DNA of 64,000 nucleotides from Halocynthiibacter styelae (GTDB taxonomy: Bacteria > Pseudomonadota > Alphaproteobacteria > Rhodobacterales > Rhodobacteraceae): assembly GCF_016123485.1 (NCBI RefSeq), contig NZ_JADCKQ010000005.1, positions 1 to 64,000 on the forward strand. Direction: 5' to 3'. Below are positions 35,004 through 42,993 of the stretch, in pieces. Every line of letters begins with the position of its first letter. Position 1 is the first letter of the stretch. The notes under the pieces were generated by a model that saw nothing but the letters and a program-made list of their open reading frames with translations, was not told the origin of the DNA and made no database searches. Position numbers and translations under genes: made by a program.

Positions 35004-35924
35004 ATGTCACTGGCACTTTTTGCCGAACAGCTGCTGAATGGTGTGCAGTTCGGGGTGATGCTTTTTCTCATGTCTGCGGGCCTCACGCTGGTCTTCGGGG
35101 TCATGGGGCTGATCAATCTCGCCCATGGATCGCTCTATATGGTGGGCGGGTTTCTCTGTGCGGCGGTTGCGGCTTATACGGGCTCTTTCGTCCTGGGCCT
35201 GATGGCAGCACTTACAGGCGCGGCAGCGGCAGGGGTGCTGGTGGAAATGCTTGTGATCCGGCGGTTGTATCACCGTGATCACCTTGATCAGGTCCTGGCA
35301 ACATTTGCACTGATCCTGATCTTCTCCGAGGGAACGCGCTGGATATTCGGATCCTTCCCGCTGTTCCTCGATGTGCCCGAAATCCTGTCCGGCCCAGTCT
35401 CACTGCCGCTGGGCATTCAATACCCGGCCTATCGCCTGATGATTATTGTCGCGGGCCTCGCAGTAGCCCTGGGCCTGTATCTTCTGATCACCCGCACCCG
35501 CCTTGGCATCCGCATCCGCGCCGGAGAAAGCGACCGTGAAATGATCGCGGCCCTGGGTGTCGATATTGCCTGGCTTTACACTGTGGTCTTTGCCCTTGGC
35601 GCTGCTCTGGCCGGGTTTGCTGGCGCGCTTGTCGGCGCAATCCAGTCTGTGCAGATCGGCATGGGCGAACCCGTTCTGATCCTCGCCTTTGTGGTCATCG
35701 TGATCGGCGGCATTGGTTCCGTCAAAGGGGCCCTGATCGGCGCTCTTTTGGTTGGGCTGACCGATACGATGGGTCGCTTCCTCCTGCCCCAGTTCTTCGC
35801 AACCTTCATGGAAAACGCCAGCGCCACCACCATCGGATCGGCGCTTGCCTCCATGCTGATTTACATCCTCATGGCCGGGGTTCTGATCTTCAAACCTCAG
35901 GGTTTGTTCGGAGGCACATCATGA
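35004..35924 (+). CDS. branched-chain-type ABC transporter permease (LivH-like)
   Basis: A 306-residue inner membrane protein with about eight hydrophobic segments. QLLNGVQFGVMLFLMSAGLTLVFGVMGLINLAHGSLYMVGG at the N-terminus and AFVVIVIGGIGSVKGALIGALLVGL near residue 230 are LivH hallmarks. The ATG at 35004 follows AGGA and gives the usual N-terminus. It overlaps the LivM-like gene by four bases. Confidence 0.94.
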   Translation: MSLALFAEQLLNGVQFGVMLFLMSAGLTLVFGVMGLINLAHGSLYMVGGFLCAAVAAYTGSFVLGLMAALTGAAAAGVLVEMLVIRRLYHRDHLDQVLATFALILIFSEGTRWIFGSFPLFLDVPEILSGPVSLPLGIQYPAYRLMIIVAGLAVALGLYLLITRTRLGIRIRAGESDREMIAALGVDIAWLYTVVFALGAALAGFAGALVGAIQSVQIGMGEPVLILAFVVIVIGGIGSVKGALIGALLVGLTDTMGRFLLPQFFATFMENASATTIGSALASMLIYILMAGVLIFKPQGLFGGTS

Positions 35925-36904
35925 TCCGCGAAACACATCTGAACGCTTTGATCTGGCTGCTTCTGCTGATCATTCCCCTTGCTGCCTGGCAGATGGGTGA
36001 GATTTACACAATCACCCTTGCCACCAAAATCTGCGTCCTGGCCCTCGCCGGTGTCGGGCTGAACATCGCCCTTGGCCTTGGCGGGATGATTTCCCTGGGC
36101 CATGCGGCGTTTTTCGGGATCGGCGGTTATGCCATGGGTATCCTCGCCAACCACGCCCAAAGCTATATCCCGATCATGGAACACCCCTTCCTGATTGAAG
36201 GCACAAAATACATGCCGGTGATCTGGCTTCTGGCGATTGTCATGTCGGGCCTTGCCGCCCTTGCAATCGGCGCGCTCAGCCTGCGCACAAACGGGGCGTA
36301 TTTCATTATGATCACGCTCGCCTTTGGTCAGATGCTGTATTTCTTCGCAATTTCCTGGCCCGCTTATGGCGGCGAAGACGGGCTTGCGATCTATGTGCGC
36401 AATGAATTCCCTGGGCTGAACACGCTGGTCCCGATCCAATTCTTCGCATTGTGCTTTCTGATCCTGACTGCCGTGATCTTCCTGTCGTCCCGCCTGGAAA
36501 ATTCCCGTTTTGGCTTGGCCCTGCAGGCCACCCGCCAGAACGAAACCCGCACACGCACCGTTGGTCTGACACCCTATAAAATTCGCCTGATCGCCTTTGT
36601 GATCTCTGGCATGATCTGTGGTCTGGCCGGGGCATTATCCGCGGATCTGAACCGTTTCGTCAGCCCGGTTATGCTGTCCTGGCACACATCTGGTGAAATC
36701 ATGATCTTCGTCATTCTCGGCGGCACCGGACGCCTGTTTGCCCCGCTTGTGGGGGCCGCGATTTACATCATGCTGGAACATTTCCTGGGCGGCGTTTCTG
36801 ATTACTGGCAGATCTTCCTGGGCCTGCTTTTGCTGATGGTTGTGCTGTTCGCACCGGGCGGTGTGATTGGCCTTCTGACAAAGCGGGAGGCCGCCCATGA
36901 CTGA
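35921..36904 (+). CDS. branched-chain-type ABC transporter permease (LivM-like)
   Basis: A 327-residue inner membrane protein with about nine hydrophobic segments. LALAGVGLNIALGLGGMISLGHAAFFGIGGY, LSLRTNGAYFIMITLAFGQM and VILGGTGRLFAPLVGAAIYIML match LivM permeases. It overlaps the LivH-like gene by four bases and the LivG-like gene by eight, so the transporter genes are translationally coupled. Confidence 0.94.
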   Translation: MIRETHLNALIWLLLLIIPLAAWQMGEIYTITLATKICVLALAGVGLNIALGLGGMISLGHAAFFGIGGYAMGILANHAQSYIPIMEHPFLIEGTKYMPVIWLLAIVMSGLAALAIGALSLRTNGAYFIMITLAFGQMLYFFAISWPAYGGEDGLAIYVRNEFPGLNTLVPIQFFALCFLILTAVIFLSSRLENSRFGLALQATRQNETRTRTVGLTPYKIRLIAFVISGMICGLAGALSADLNRFVSPVMLSWHTSGEIMIFVILGGTGRLFAPLVGAAIYIMLEHFLGGVSDYWQIFLGLLLLMVVLFAPGGVIGLLTKREAAHD

Positions 36905-37652
36905 TATTCTCGACATTCGCGGCATCTCGAAAAGCTTTGGTGCGCTGAAGGCGTCGGATGATATTTCCCTGACGTTGAAGTCCGGTGAAATCCACGCGCT
37001 GATCGGGCCGAATGGGGCGGGGAAATCCACGCTGATCAATCAGATTGCAGGCGGGTTAAAGCCTGACAGCGGATCTGTGCATTTTTCTGGTCAGGACATC
37101 ACGTCCCTCGCAGCTCCCGCGCGGGCGCGGCTCGGTCTGGGGCGGACGTTCCAGATTTCACAGCTCGCCCCGGAAATGACCGTTTTGCAGAATGCTGTCT
37201 TTGGCGCACTTGGCGCAGACGGGCGCGTGTCCCGGTTCTGGCGTCCGGTGATGAAGGACAGATCCCTGCTGGAGGTCGCCCGATCCGCCCTTGAGCGGGT
37301 TGGTCTGAACCACCGTGCCGGCGAACGTGTAAGTGAGATTTCTCATGGCGAACGCCGCCAGCTTGAGGTCGCCGTCGCCCTGACGCAGAAACCAAAAGCC
37401 TTCCTGATGGATGAACCGATGGCAGGGCTTGGGCATGGCGGATCGGAACGTCTGACAGGCTTCCTGCGCGAGCTGAAACAAGAGGCCCCGATCCTGCTGG
37501 TGGAACATGACATGGATGCGGTTTTCGCCCTTGCCGACCGGGTTTCCGTTCTGGTCTACGGGCGTATTATCGCGACAGGTACGGCCGATGAAATTCGTAC
37601 TAACCCACTGGTGCGCGAAGCTTATCTGGGCGATGAGGAGGAACACGCATGA
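36897..37652 (+). CDS. ABC transporter ATP-binding protein (LivG-like)
   Basis: A 251-residue ATPase. Walker A GPNGAGKST is at residues 39-47; the Q-loop region RTFQISQLAPEMTVLQNA follows. The signature reads SEISHGERRQLEVA, the LivG-type variant of LSGGQ. Walker B is KAFLMDEPMAGLG and the H-loop is LLVEHDMDAVF. It pairs with the LivF-like ATPase to drive the importer. Overlap with LivF is four bases. Confidence 0.94.
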   Translation: MTDILDIRGISKSFGALKASDDISLTLKSGEIHALIGPNGAGKSTLINQIAGGLKPDSGSVHFSGQDITSLAAPARARLGLGRTFQISQLAPEMTVLQNAVFGALGADGRVSRFWRPVMKDRSLLEVARSALERVGLNHRAGERVSEISHGERRQLEVAVALTQKPKAFLMDEPMAGLGHGGSERLTGFLRELKQEAPILLVEHDMDAVFALADRVSVLVYGRIIATGTADEIRTNPLVREAYLGDEEEHA

Positions 37653-38338
37653 CCCTCCTGCAAGCTAAAAACCTGACCACTTTCTATGGCGCATCCCAGG
37701 CCTTGTTCGGCGTTGATCTGACGATTTCGGAAGGCGAAGTCGTTGCCCTGATGGGCCGTAACGGCATGGGCAAAACCACCACCATTGCGACCATCTGCCG
37801 GATGCTGAAACATCGTGAAGGCACGCTGGAATTTGCGGGCCAGAACCTGGACCAACTGCCATCGCACAAAGCCGCACGTCTGGGCATCGGGCTTGTGCCG
37901 GAAGGGCGGCGTTGTTTTCCCAATCTGACCGTCGGTGAAAACCTGATCGCCACCGCGCGCCCCGGCGATTGGACCCTTGAAACTGTTGGAAAATTCTTCC
38001 CGCGCCTTGCGGAACGTCACGGCCAGATGGCCAGCACATTGTCCGGCGGCGAACAGCAGATGCTGGCGATCGGACGGGCGCTGATGACCAATCCGAAACT
38101 TCTGATCCTGGATGAGGCGACTGAGGGCCTGGCACCTGTTGTACGCCAGGAAATCTGGCAAGCGATTCATAAACTTAAGTCGGAAACCGGCATGGCAATC
38201 CTCGTGGTAGACAAGACCTTGAAAGAACTGCGTCAGGTGGCGGATCGCGCTGCGATCCTGGAAAAAGGGCGCACGGTCTGGGATGGGAAAATGGGCGATC
38301 TGACCCATGATCTGACTGATCAGTATCTGGGGGTGTAA
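37649..38338 (+). CDS. ABC transporter ATP-binding protein (LivF-like)
   Basis: A 229-residue ATPase. Walker A GRNGMGKTT is near residue 36, the LivF-typical LGIGLVPEGRRCFPNLTV follows, the signature is STLSGGEQQMLAIGRAL, and Walker B is LLILDEATEGLAP. The usual H-loop His is replaced: the segment reads LVVDKTLKELRQV where many LivF proteins have VEQN, so the switch residue differs as is common in LivF. It completes the importer. Confidence 0.94.
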   Translation: MTLLQAKNLTTFYGASQALFGVDLTISEGEVVALMGRNGMGKTTTIATICRMLKHREGTLEFAGQNLDQLPSHKAARLGIGLVPEGRRCFPNLTVGENLIATARPGDWTLETVGKFFPRLAERHGQMASTLSGGEQQMLAIGRALMTNPKLLILDEATEGLAPVVRQEIWQAIHKLKSETGMAILVVDKTLKELRQVADRAAILEKGRTVWDGKMGDLTHDLTDQYLGV

Positions 38339-38339
38339 C

Positions 38340-38747
38340 GTGCTATACACCCGGAAACAAAAGATAAAATTCAAACACTGCGACCCGGCAGGGATCGTGT
38401 TTTATCCGCGTTATTTTGAGATGATCAATGACACGGTGGAGGCCTGGTTTGACGAAGCCCTGGAACTTTCTTTCGCCACGATCCACCCGGATCATGGCGT
38501 GCCAACGGGTGAGATCCAGACACGGTTTACGGCGCCTTCCAGATTGGGGGATGTTCTGAATATTTCCCTTGAAATTCAGCGTATTGGCACTGCCAGCCTG
38601 GGCCTGCACCTTGAGGCCGAATGTGAAGGGGAGGCACGGTTTATGACATCGCTGACCCTGGTTTATGTGGATGCACAGGGAAAATCAGAACCCTGGCCCG
38701 ACGCCCTGCGTGCGCGCATCCTGAGTGATATGGAGAAAAATCAATGA
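38340..38747 (+). CDS. 4HBT-type acyl-CoA thioesterase
   Basis: A 135-residue hotdog-fold protein. KIKFKHCDPAGIVFYPRYFEMINDTVEAWF contains the 4-hydroxybenzoyl-CoA thioesterase motif with the catalytic Asp in CDPAGIV. Start is GTG at 38340, one base after the LivF stop and behind GGGGGTG. It probably releases CoA from stalled aryl-CoA intermediates or dead-end products. It overlaps the RidA gene by four bases. Confidence 0.9.
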   Translation: MLYTRKQKIKFKHCDPAGIVFYPRYFEMINDTVEAWFDEALELSFATIHPDHGVPTGEIQTRFTAPSRLGDVLNISLEIQRIGTASLGLHLEAECEGEARFMTSLTLVYVDAQGKSEPWPDALRARILSDMEKNQ

Positions 38748-39142
38748 AAAACAAAGTGATACAGCCAGATGGATGGGCGCCTGCGAAGGGATATGCCAAT
38801 GGGATTCTGAATGAGAAGGGCACGCTTTATGTGGGCGGGCAAATTGGCTGGACGGCCCAGCAGGTCTTTGAAAAACATGACTTTATCGGGCAGATGCAAC
38901 AGGCGCTGGAAAACATCCTGGCGGTCGTCGAAACCGCAGGTGGCACAGCGGCAGATATCACCCGATTGACCTGGTATGTCACTGATAAACAAGACTATCT
39001 TTCCCATCAACGCGAGGTGGGGGAAACCTATCGCAAGGTTCTGGGGCGCAATTTTCCGGCGATGACTATGGTTGTTGTGGCCGGTCTTATTGAAGACGAA
39101 GCCCTGCTTGAAATCGAAGCCACCGCCGAAATTTCCGCCTGA
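38744..39142 (+). CDS. RidA/YjgF family protein
   Basis: A 132-residue RidA-fold protein. It begins with IQPDGWAPAKGYANGIL, then LYVGGQIGWTAQQVFEKHDFIGQMQQALENILAVVETAGG, ITRLTWYVTD and MTMVVVAGLIEDEALLEIEA. Canonical RidA has an Arg near residue 105 for enamine/imine deamination; here that region reads NFPAMTMVVV, so the Arg is not evident and this may be a RidA-subfamily variant. As last gene of a cluster that should form an amino-cyclohexenyl (enamine) CoA intermediate, a role in hydrolytic deamination is attractive but unproven. Confidence 0.88.
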   Translation: MKNKVIQPDGWAPAKGYANGILNEKGTLYVGGQIGWTAQQVFEKHDFIGQMQQALENILAVVETAGGTAADITRLTWYVTDKQDYLSHQREVGETYRKVLGRNFPAMTMVVVAGLIEDEALLEIEATAEISA

Positions 39143-39161
39143 TTTCCGGGCTGAATATCGC

Positions 39162-39205
39162 ATACACAATCTATGCACATGTTATGCACTTTTTATGCAT
39201 ATCCG
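39162..39205. repeat. four 11-bp direct repeats (ATGCAC-type)
   Basis: Units start at 39162, 39173, 39184 and 39195 with cores ATACAC, ATGCAC, ATGCAC and ATGCAT. The spacing is exactly 11 bases each time. They lie between the RidA gene and the next gene, on whose promoter they may act. The repeats are seen; an operator role is inferred. Confidence 0.55.
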
Positions 39206-39319
39206 GCGTGCCGGGGATTTACGAACGGGTAAGATTTCCGGCACAGTAGAACCATAACTTTCAGGCCGGAATTTCCCCCGGTCACATTTTATTTTCAAGA
39301 CATCATTCGGAGAGAGATT

Positions 39320-40012
39320 ATGAATGCAATAGTCATTACCGCCCTTATTGCCGCCAGCGCGGCTGGCTATGGGCTGATGTATCTGGCCATGCGCAAGGGC
39401 GGGCATAAGAAACAGGATTACCAGGCTTTCGCAGACAAGCAGGGCTGGCAGTACGAACAGATCAGTGACACCACGCGGACAACGATCGACCGGTTCCGTG
39501 ATCCCGCGGATAACTGGAGGCTGGATCTTGTGTTTATCGGCGGCGGGCCCAACACGGTTGGCAGCTTCAGCGGTTCCACCCGACGGCGGATGGAATGGCA
39601 TTGCCCTACCGGCGCGATCGAGGGCGAAGCCGCCCTGGGCATGCCCCTGCCTGAGAAATCCGTCAACATGATGCGGATGGGCGGGGATATGGGCAAACAG
39701 ATCCTGAAAGCCGCGCTGAAAGGCACATTTTACGCCATCGGAGAAACCCGGTTTACCCTGACAATCGACGAAGCCAGCGCCGGGGATCCGAGCGGCGTTG
39801 TGATGTCAACGCCCGGGCAGGAAAAGGCGATGGATGCCTTCCGGCGCAACACGGATCTTGCGGGGTTTCGCATGGGGCGCAATGCGGCGGATGTGCCTGT
39901 GGTGATCCGCAATCAGGATGGCATCACCCTGCGTCGCCAGGGCATCGTGAAAGATCTGGACGACCTGCCACGCCTGGCAGATCTGGGCAAAAGCCTGCGC
40001 GGGGATCTGTAA
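39320..40012 (+). CDS. hypothetical membrane-anchored protein
   Basis: A 230-residue protein with one N-terminal hydrophobic helix (AIVITALIAASAAGYGLMYLAM) followed by a soluble domain that I do not recognise. Features include a Trp/Tyr-rich early segment (FADKQGWQYEQI), DLVFIGGGPN, a basic RRRMEWHCPTG and a C-terminal RNQDGITLRRQGIV. Codon use is like that of neighbours and the start has a GGAGAGAG ribosome-binding site, so the gene is real. It is convergent with the DUF3179 gene. The 11-bp repeats lie 115 bases upstream. Confidence 0.72.
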   Translation: MNAIVITALIAASAAGYGLMYLAMRKGGHKKQDYQAFADKQGWQYEQISDTTRTTIDRFRDPADNWRLDLVFIGGGPNTVGSFSGSTRRRMEWHCPTGAIEGEAALGMPLPEKSVNMMRMGGDMGKQILKAALKGTFYAIGETRFTLTIDEASAGDPSGVVMSTPGQEKAMDAFRRNTDLAGFRMGRNAADVPVVIRNQDGITLRRQGIVKDLDDLPRLADLGKSLRGDL

Positions 40013-40031
40013 AACAGACTCTGTTTCAGGG

Positions 40032-41387
40032 TTATTGCGGCCATAGCACGGTGTCGGGGTGGAACTGTGACCAGGCGAACCAGAAGGCTTCGTGACTGCC
40101 CATATCCGCCCCACCCAAACCAACGGCCCGCACGCCGCCCCCGTCCAGTTGCAGCTGAATATCACCATAGGTGATCTCTTCGCCGCGCCGCAGGGCGGCC
40201 ACGGCCTGGCTGCGCTGAAAGGCAACGGGCTGCCCTGCGGCGGTGATCACGCCGATCACGTCTTCATGCACCGGCAGACGCGGATCAACATCGCCCACAG
40301 GGAAGATCGGCCCGTTGGCATCCCGTCCGTTGCGGAAATCGGGATCGCGGCCCAGGGCCAGGCTTTCGACCAGAACAGTGGTGTCGGGGTGCGCGGCTTT
40401 CCATGCGCCCCAGGTGCTGGTGACAACAGTGGCCTGGTTCAGCTGCACGCCACGTTCGGCAAGCGGCCCTGTGACCGCATGGCCCAGGAAAGTGTCAAAG
40501 ACGGAATAGGTGTTCAGATCATACATGACTTTGTTTGACCGGATCAGCAGGCCGGATGTGCGCAGGATCGGGCGGGCAACGCCTGTGGGCACATCATCGG
40601 TGAACCAGGCCTGGGCCGCACCGCACAGCGTGCAATAAGGTATGCCCAGATCGCGCCCGCCCAGGGTATCATTCACCATTTCCCGCACTTCCATGATCTG
40701 ACGCGGATAGGCACGATATTCACCATTCACACCGATGCCGAAGATGATGTCATCATCGTCAAGCCATGTGGCCTCACCCGCGCTGGTGATATCGGGATTG
40801 TCTGCGGCGGGAATACAGCCACAATCCGCTGGAATAGAGTCTTCAAAGCCGCGGTCATCAATCCAGACCCCACCCCAGGACACCATGCGCCAGTCAATTG
40901 TGCCCTCAGAAAAAAGCCGGTCCCAGGCGGGCACAACAGCGATAAAGATCGCGCGTTTTACCTGCAGATAATCCGGTGGCGCAGGAATATCCCAGGCGAT
41001 CAGGTAATCGGTGATTTCACCCCAGTTGTTCCGGCCGCGCAGGGGTGTTTCAAGCAGGTCAGACGCGGCATCTGCCAGTTCCTGGTTCAGATTGCCGCCT
41101 GAGACAAAGCGCATAAGATCGGCGATCAGCCAGGTCAGGCGCGGATCATCTGATGCCGCGACCAGCCGCAGGGCTTCGCTTTGCACAGGCCCCCAGCCCC
41201 CCTGTGTGATCGCCTGCACAAAAACCACATCCACGGCCTGAGACATCTCAGCACTAAGTTCACCCGTCGGCACCACCGGCGGTTCCCCAAATGCCTGCCC
41301 ATGGTAATTCACCCCCTGGGCCTGTGCTGTGGTCATGGCACCTGTAAGAAGCAGGGCCGCAAAAAACGGGCGGATCAAACTGAACAT
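40032..41387 (-). CDS. DUF3179 domain-containing exported protein
   Basis: A 451-residue protein with a signal peptide (residues 1-23, ending AQAQ). The DUF3179 domain occupies roughly residues 170-430 with DIIFGIGVNGEYRAYPRQIMEVREMVNDTLGG, PYCTLCGAAQAWF (a Cys-X2-Cys pair), SGLLIRSNKVMYDLNTYSVFDTFLGHAVTGP and VTSTWGAWKAAHPDTTVL. Family members have no established function. The start at 41387 follows GGAGG. It is divergently arranged with nothing and lies downstream of the XRE regulator gene on the same strand (90-base gap). Confidence 0.88.
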   Translation of the reverse strand: MFSLIRPFFAALLLTGAMTTAQAQGVNYHGQAFGEPPVVPTGELSAEMSQAVDVVFVQAITQGGWGPVQSEALRLVAASDDPRLTWLIADLMRFVSGGNLNQELADAASDLLETPLRGRNNWGEITDYLIAWDIPAPPDYLQVKRAIFIAVVPAWDRLFSEGTIDWRMVSWGGVWIDDRGFEDSIPADCGCIPAADNPDITSAGEATWLDDDDIIFGIGVNGEYRAYPRQIMEVREMVNDTLGGRDLGIPYCTLCGAAQAWFTDDVPTGVARPILRTSGLLIRSNKVMYDLNTYSVFDTFLGHAVTGPLAERGVQLNQATVVTSTWGAWKAAHPDTTVLVESLALGRDPDFRNGRDANGPIFPVGDVDPRLPVHEDVIGVITAAGQPVAFQRSQAVAALRRGEEITYGDIQLQLDGGGVRAVGLGGADMGSHEAFWFAWSQFHPDTVLWPQ

Positions 41388-41477
41388 CGTGGCCTCCGGG
41401 ATATTCTGGTATCCCGTCAGCATAAGCTGTCATGTGATCACACCGGAAATCACATTCCGATGATCCGGCCTTTGGGG

Positions 41478-42275
41478 TCAGTCTGCCTCAAGATGTTCCC
41501 GGATGCTTGGGTGAACATCCTCAAACTTCCAGTTCGGATCCTGTCGTGCAAAAGCCAGCGCCTGCTGCCAGGTGATGTCGAGCTTTTCGAAAACGATATT
41601 GCTGACCCGACGCACACCGTGTTTCTGCGGGTTACTGATCGCGGTAAACCCTGCATAAAGATGGCTGTTAAACCCATGTGCATGTTCAAGGTAGCCGTAA
41701 ATTGTCGTGCGATTCCTGCCATAGGTCAGAAGGAAGCTGTGACCATGGCGCTGCGAAAAGAGCCAGCCATCACAGCGCCGCAAACGATATGCATATTGCC
41801 CGACCACTTTGTCCCGATAGAAACTGCGGTGATCAATTGTCTTGATATATCGCACCCCTTCAATGGTTTTGACGTGTGACAGGGTAACATAGACAGACCC
41901 TTTGAACGTGAACGGCACTTTCCAGTATTTATAGAATCCGTCCGGCAGGCCTGTGGTGTCATGGATCAGCACATCTTCATCCATCCCGGCGACCGAGAAT
42001 GCCTCAGAAACAGAAGGTTGCGCCTGTCCGAGATTGCTGAGCGGCTCCAGCAGAATGCGGGCATCATACCCGAAGTAACGGCAGATAGTGTCCAGAATTT
42101 CGGGCCGCGGGCTTGATTCCCCGTTCAGGTAACGCACGAACTGCGCACGATTGATTCCAAGCTGACGGGCGATATCAGTGACAGTACCATCCCTGTCACA
42201 AAGCTGCTTAAGATTTTCAGAAAAAACGGAACGAATAGCGCTGGCAGGACGGCCAGCATTCAGGACTTTATTCAT
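41478..42275 (-). CDS. XRE-type helix-turn-helix transcriptional regulator
   Basis: A 265-residue protein. Residues 15-65 are an XRE helix-turn-helix (FSENLKQLCDRDGTVTDIARQLGINRAQFVRYLNGESSPRPEILDTICRYFG). Residues 70-265 form an uncharacterised effector domain with FKGSVYVTLSHVKTIEGV and an HSFLLTYGRNRTTIYGYLEHA segment. I choose ATG 42275; a GTG at 42284 is possible. A palindrome flanked by direct repeats lies about 97 bases upstream and could be its own operator. The ligand is unknown. Confidence 0.82.
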   Translation of the reverse strand: MNKVLNAGRPASAIRSVFSENLKQLCDRDGTVTDIARQLGINRAQFVRYLNGESSPRPEILDTICRYFGYDARILLEPLSNLGQAQPSVSEAFSVAGMDEDVLIHDTTGLPDGFYKYWKVPFTFKGSVYVTLSHVKTIEGVRYIKTIDHRSFYRDKVVGQYAYRLRRCDGWLFSQRHGHSFLLTYGRNRTTIYGYLEHAHGFNSHLYAGFTAISNPQKHGVRRVSNIVFEKLDITWQQALAFARQDPNWKFEDVHPSIREHLEAD

Positions 42276-42570
42276 ACTCAGCACTCACGATCATCAGCCC
42301 AGACACACAGGCCATTGCAGCAACCGGCCGTCGTTAGCCGGAATTATTTACATTATATGTGCGGATTTTGACTCAATCTCAAGTCCTTGAGGCTCAATCA
42401 TGGGTAAATTAACACAGTTTCGCGCACTTGTGACTCTATACTGCGTCATTCCAATCTGATTGGCACCAGATAGCACCCAAAACAATCTCAACTTCTTCAA
42501 AAGAAAGCATAGATCAACTTACTCTCCCCAAGGTAATCCATTCATAAGCACACTGGTAATGGAGATAATC
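42276..42570. other. intergenic region with palindrome flanked by direct repeats
   Basis: The AT-rich DNA upstream of the XRE regulator contains CTCAAG-TC-CTTGAG (42378-42391) flanked by two CTCAATC copies (42372 and 42393). This resembles a regulator-binding site. No gene is supported before 42571. Confidence 0.4.
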
Positions 42571-42672
42571 ATGCTGCACCTCATTTCACTTCCCGAAGTC
42601 ACACCTCCTGCATGGTATTACCCACTGGAGGACGCAGAGTTCCGCTATGGTGGGTGCCATCCACATATCTGA
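42571..42672 (+). CDS. possible 33-residue small protein upstream of ffs
   Basis: ATG six bases after GGAG opens a 33-codon frame. The product has MLHLISLPEVTPPAWYYPLE and then a DAEFRYGGCHPHI tail. It is unusually rich in Pro, Tyr, His and Trp. It lies about 60 bases upstream of the SRP RNA. It may be a real small protein or a chance ORF; no homolog is known to me. Confidence 0.4.
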   Translation: MLHLISLPEVTPPAWYYPLEDAEFRYGGCHPHI

Positions 42673-42730
42673 TTTACAGATACTGCCCCCGTCCCTCTTG
42701 TCAGGGCCCGAAAATCCCACTAAATGAAGT

Positions 42731-42832
42731 CCTGAGAGGTTGGCGCGGGCAGGTGCCTCGCCAACCCGGTCAGATCCGGAAGGAAGCAGCCGTAACGAGT
42801 CCCGCTTGGGTCGTTGTCCAGCCTCTCACCCT
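42731..42832 (+). ncRNA. ffs: signal recognition particle RNA (4.5S type)
   Basis: The conserved domain IV core is clear: CCGGTCAGATCCGGAAGGAAGCAGCCGTAACGAG, including the GGAAGCAGC symmetric/asymmetric loop and the apical tetraloop region that bind Ffh. The flanking GAGAGGTTGG and CCAGCCTCTC pair to close the rod. About 100 bases is the short bacterial form. It targets nascent membrane proteins with Ffh. Ends are estimated from the closing helix. Confidence 0.95.
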
Positions 42833-42993
42833 GAAACACCCGCACAGGAGGGCATCTGATGATTGTACTGCGTTTGCTCCCGGCAGGGTGTGTCTGAGTT
42901 TTCAGAAATAACAACACTGCCGGCAAATCTGTCGCCTGCCCCTGCGTATCGCGGTGCATGTTGCGGCGTATTTTACTATGAACAGGCAGAACA

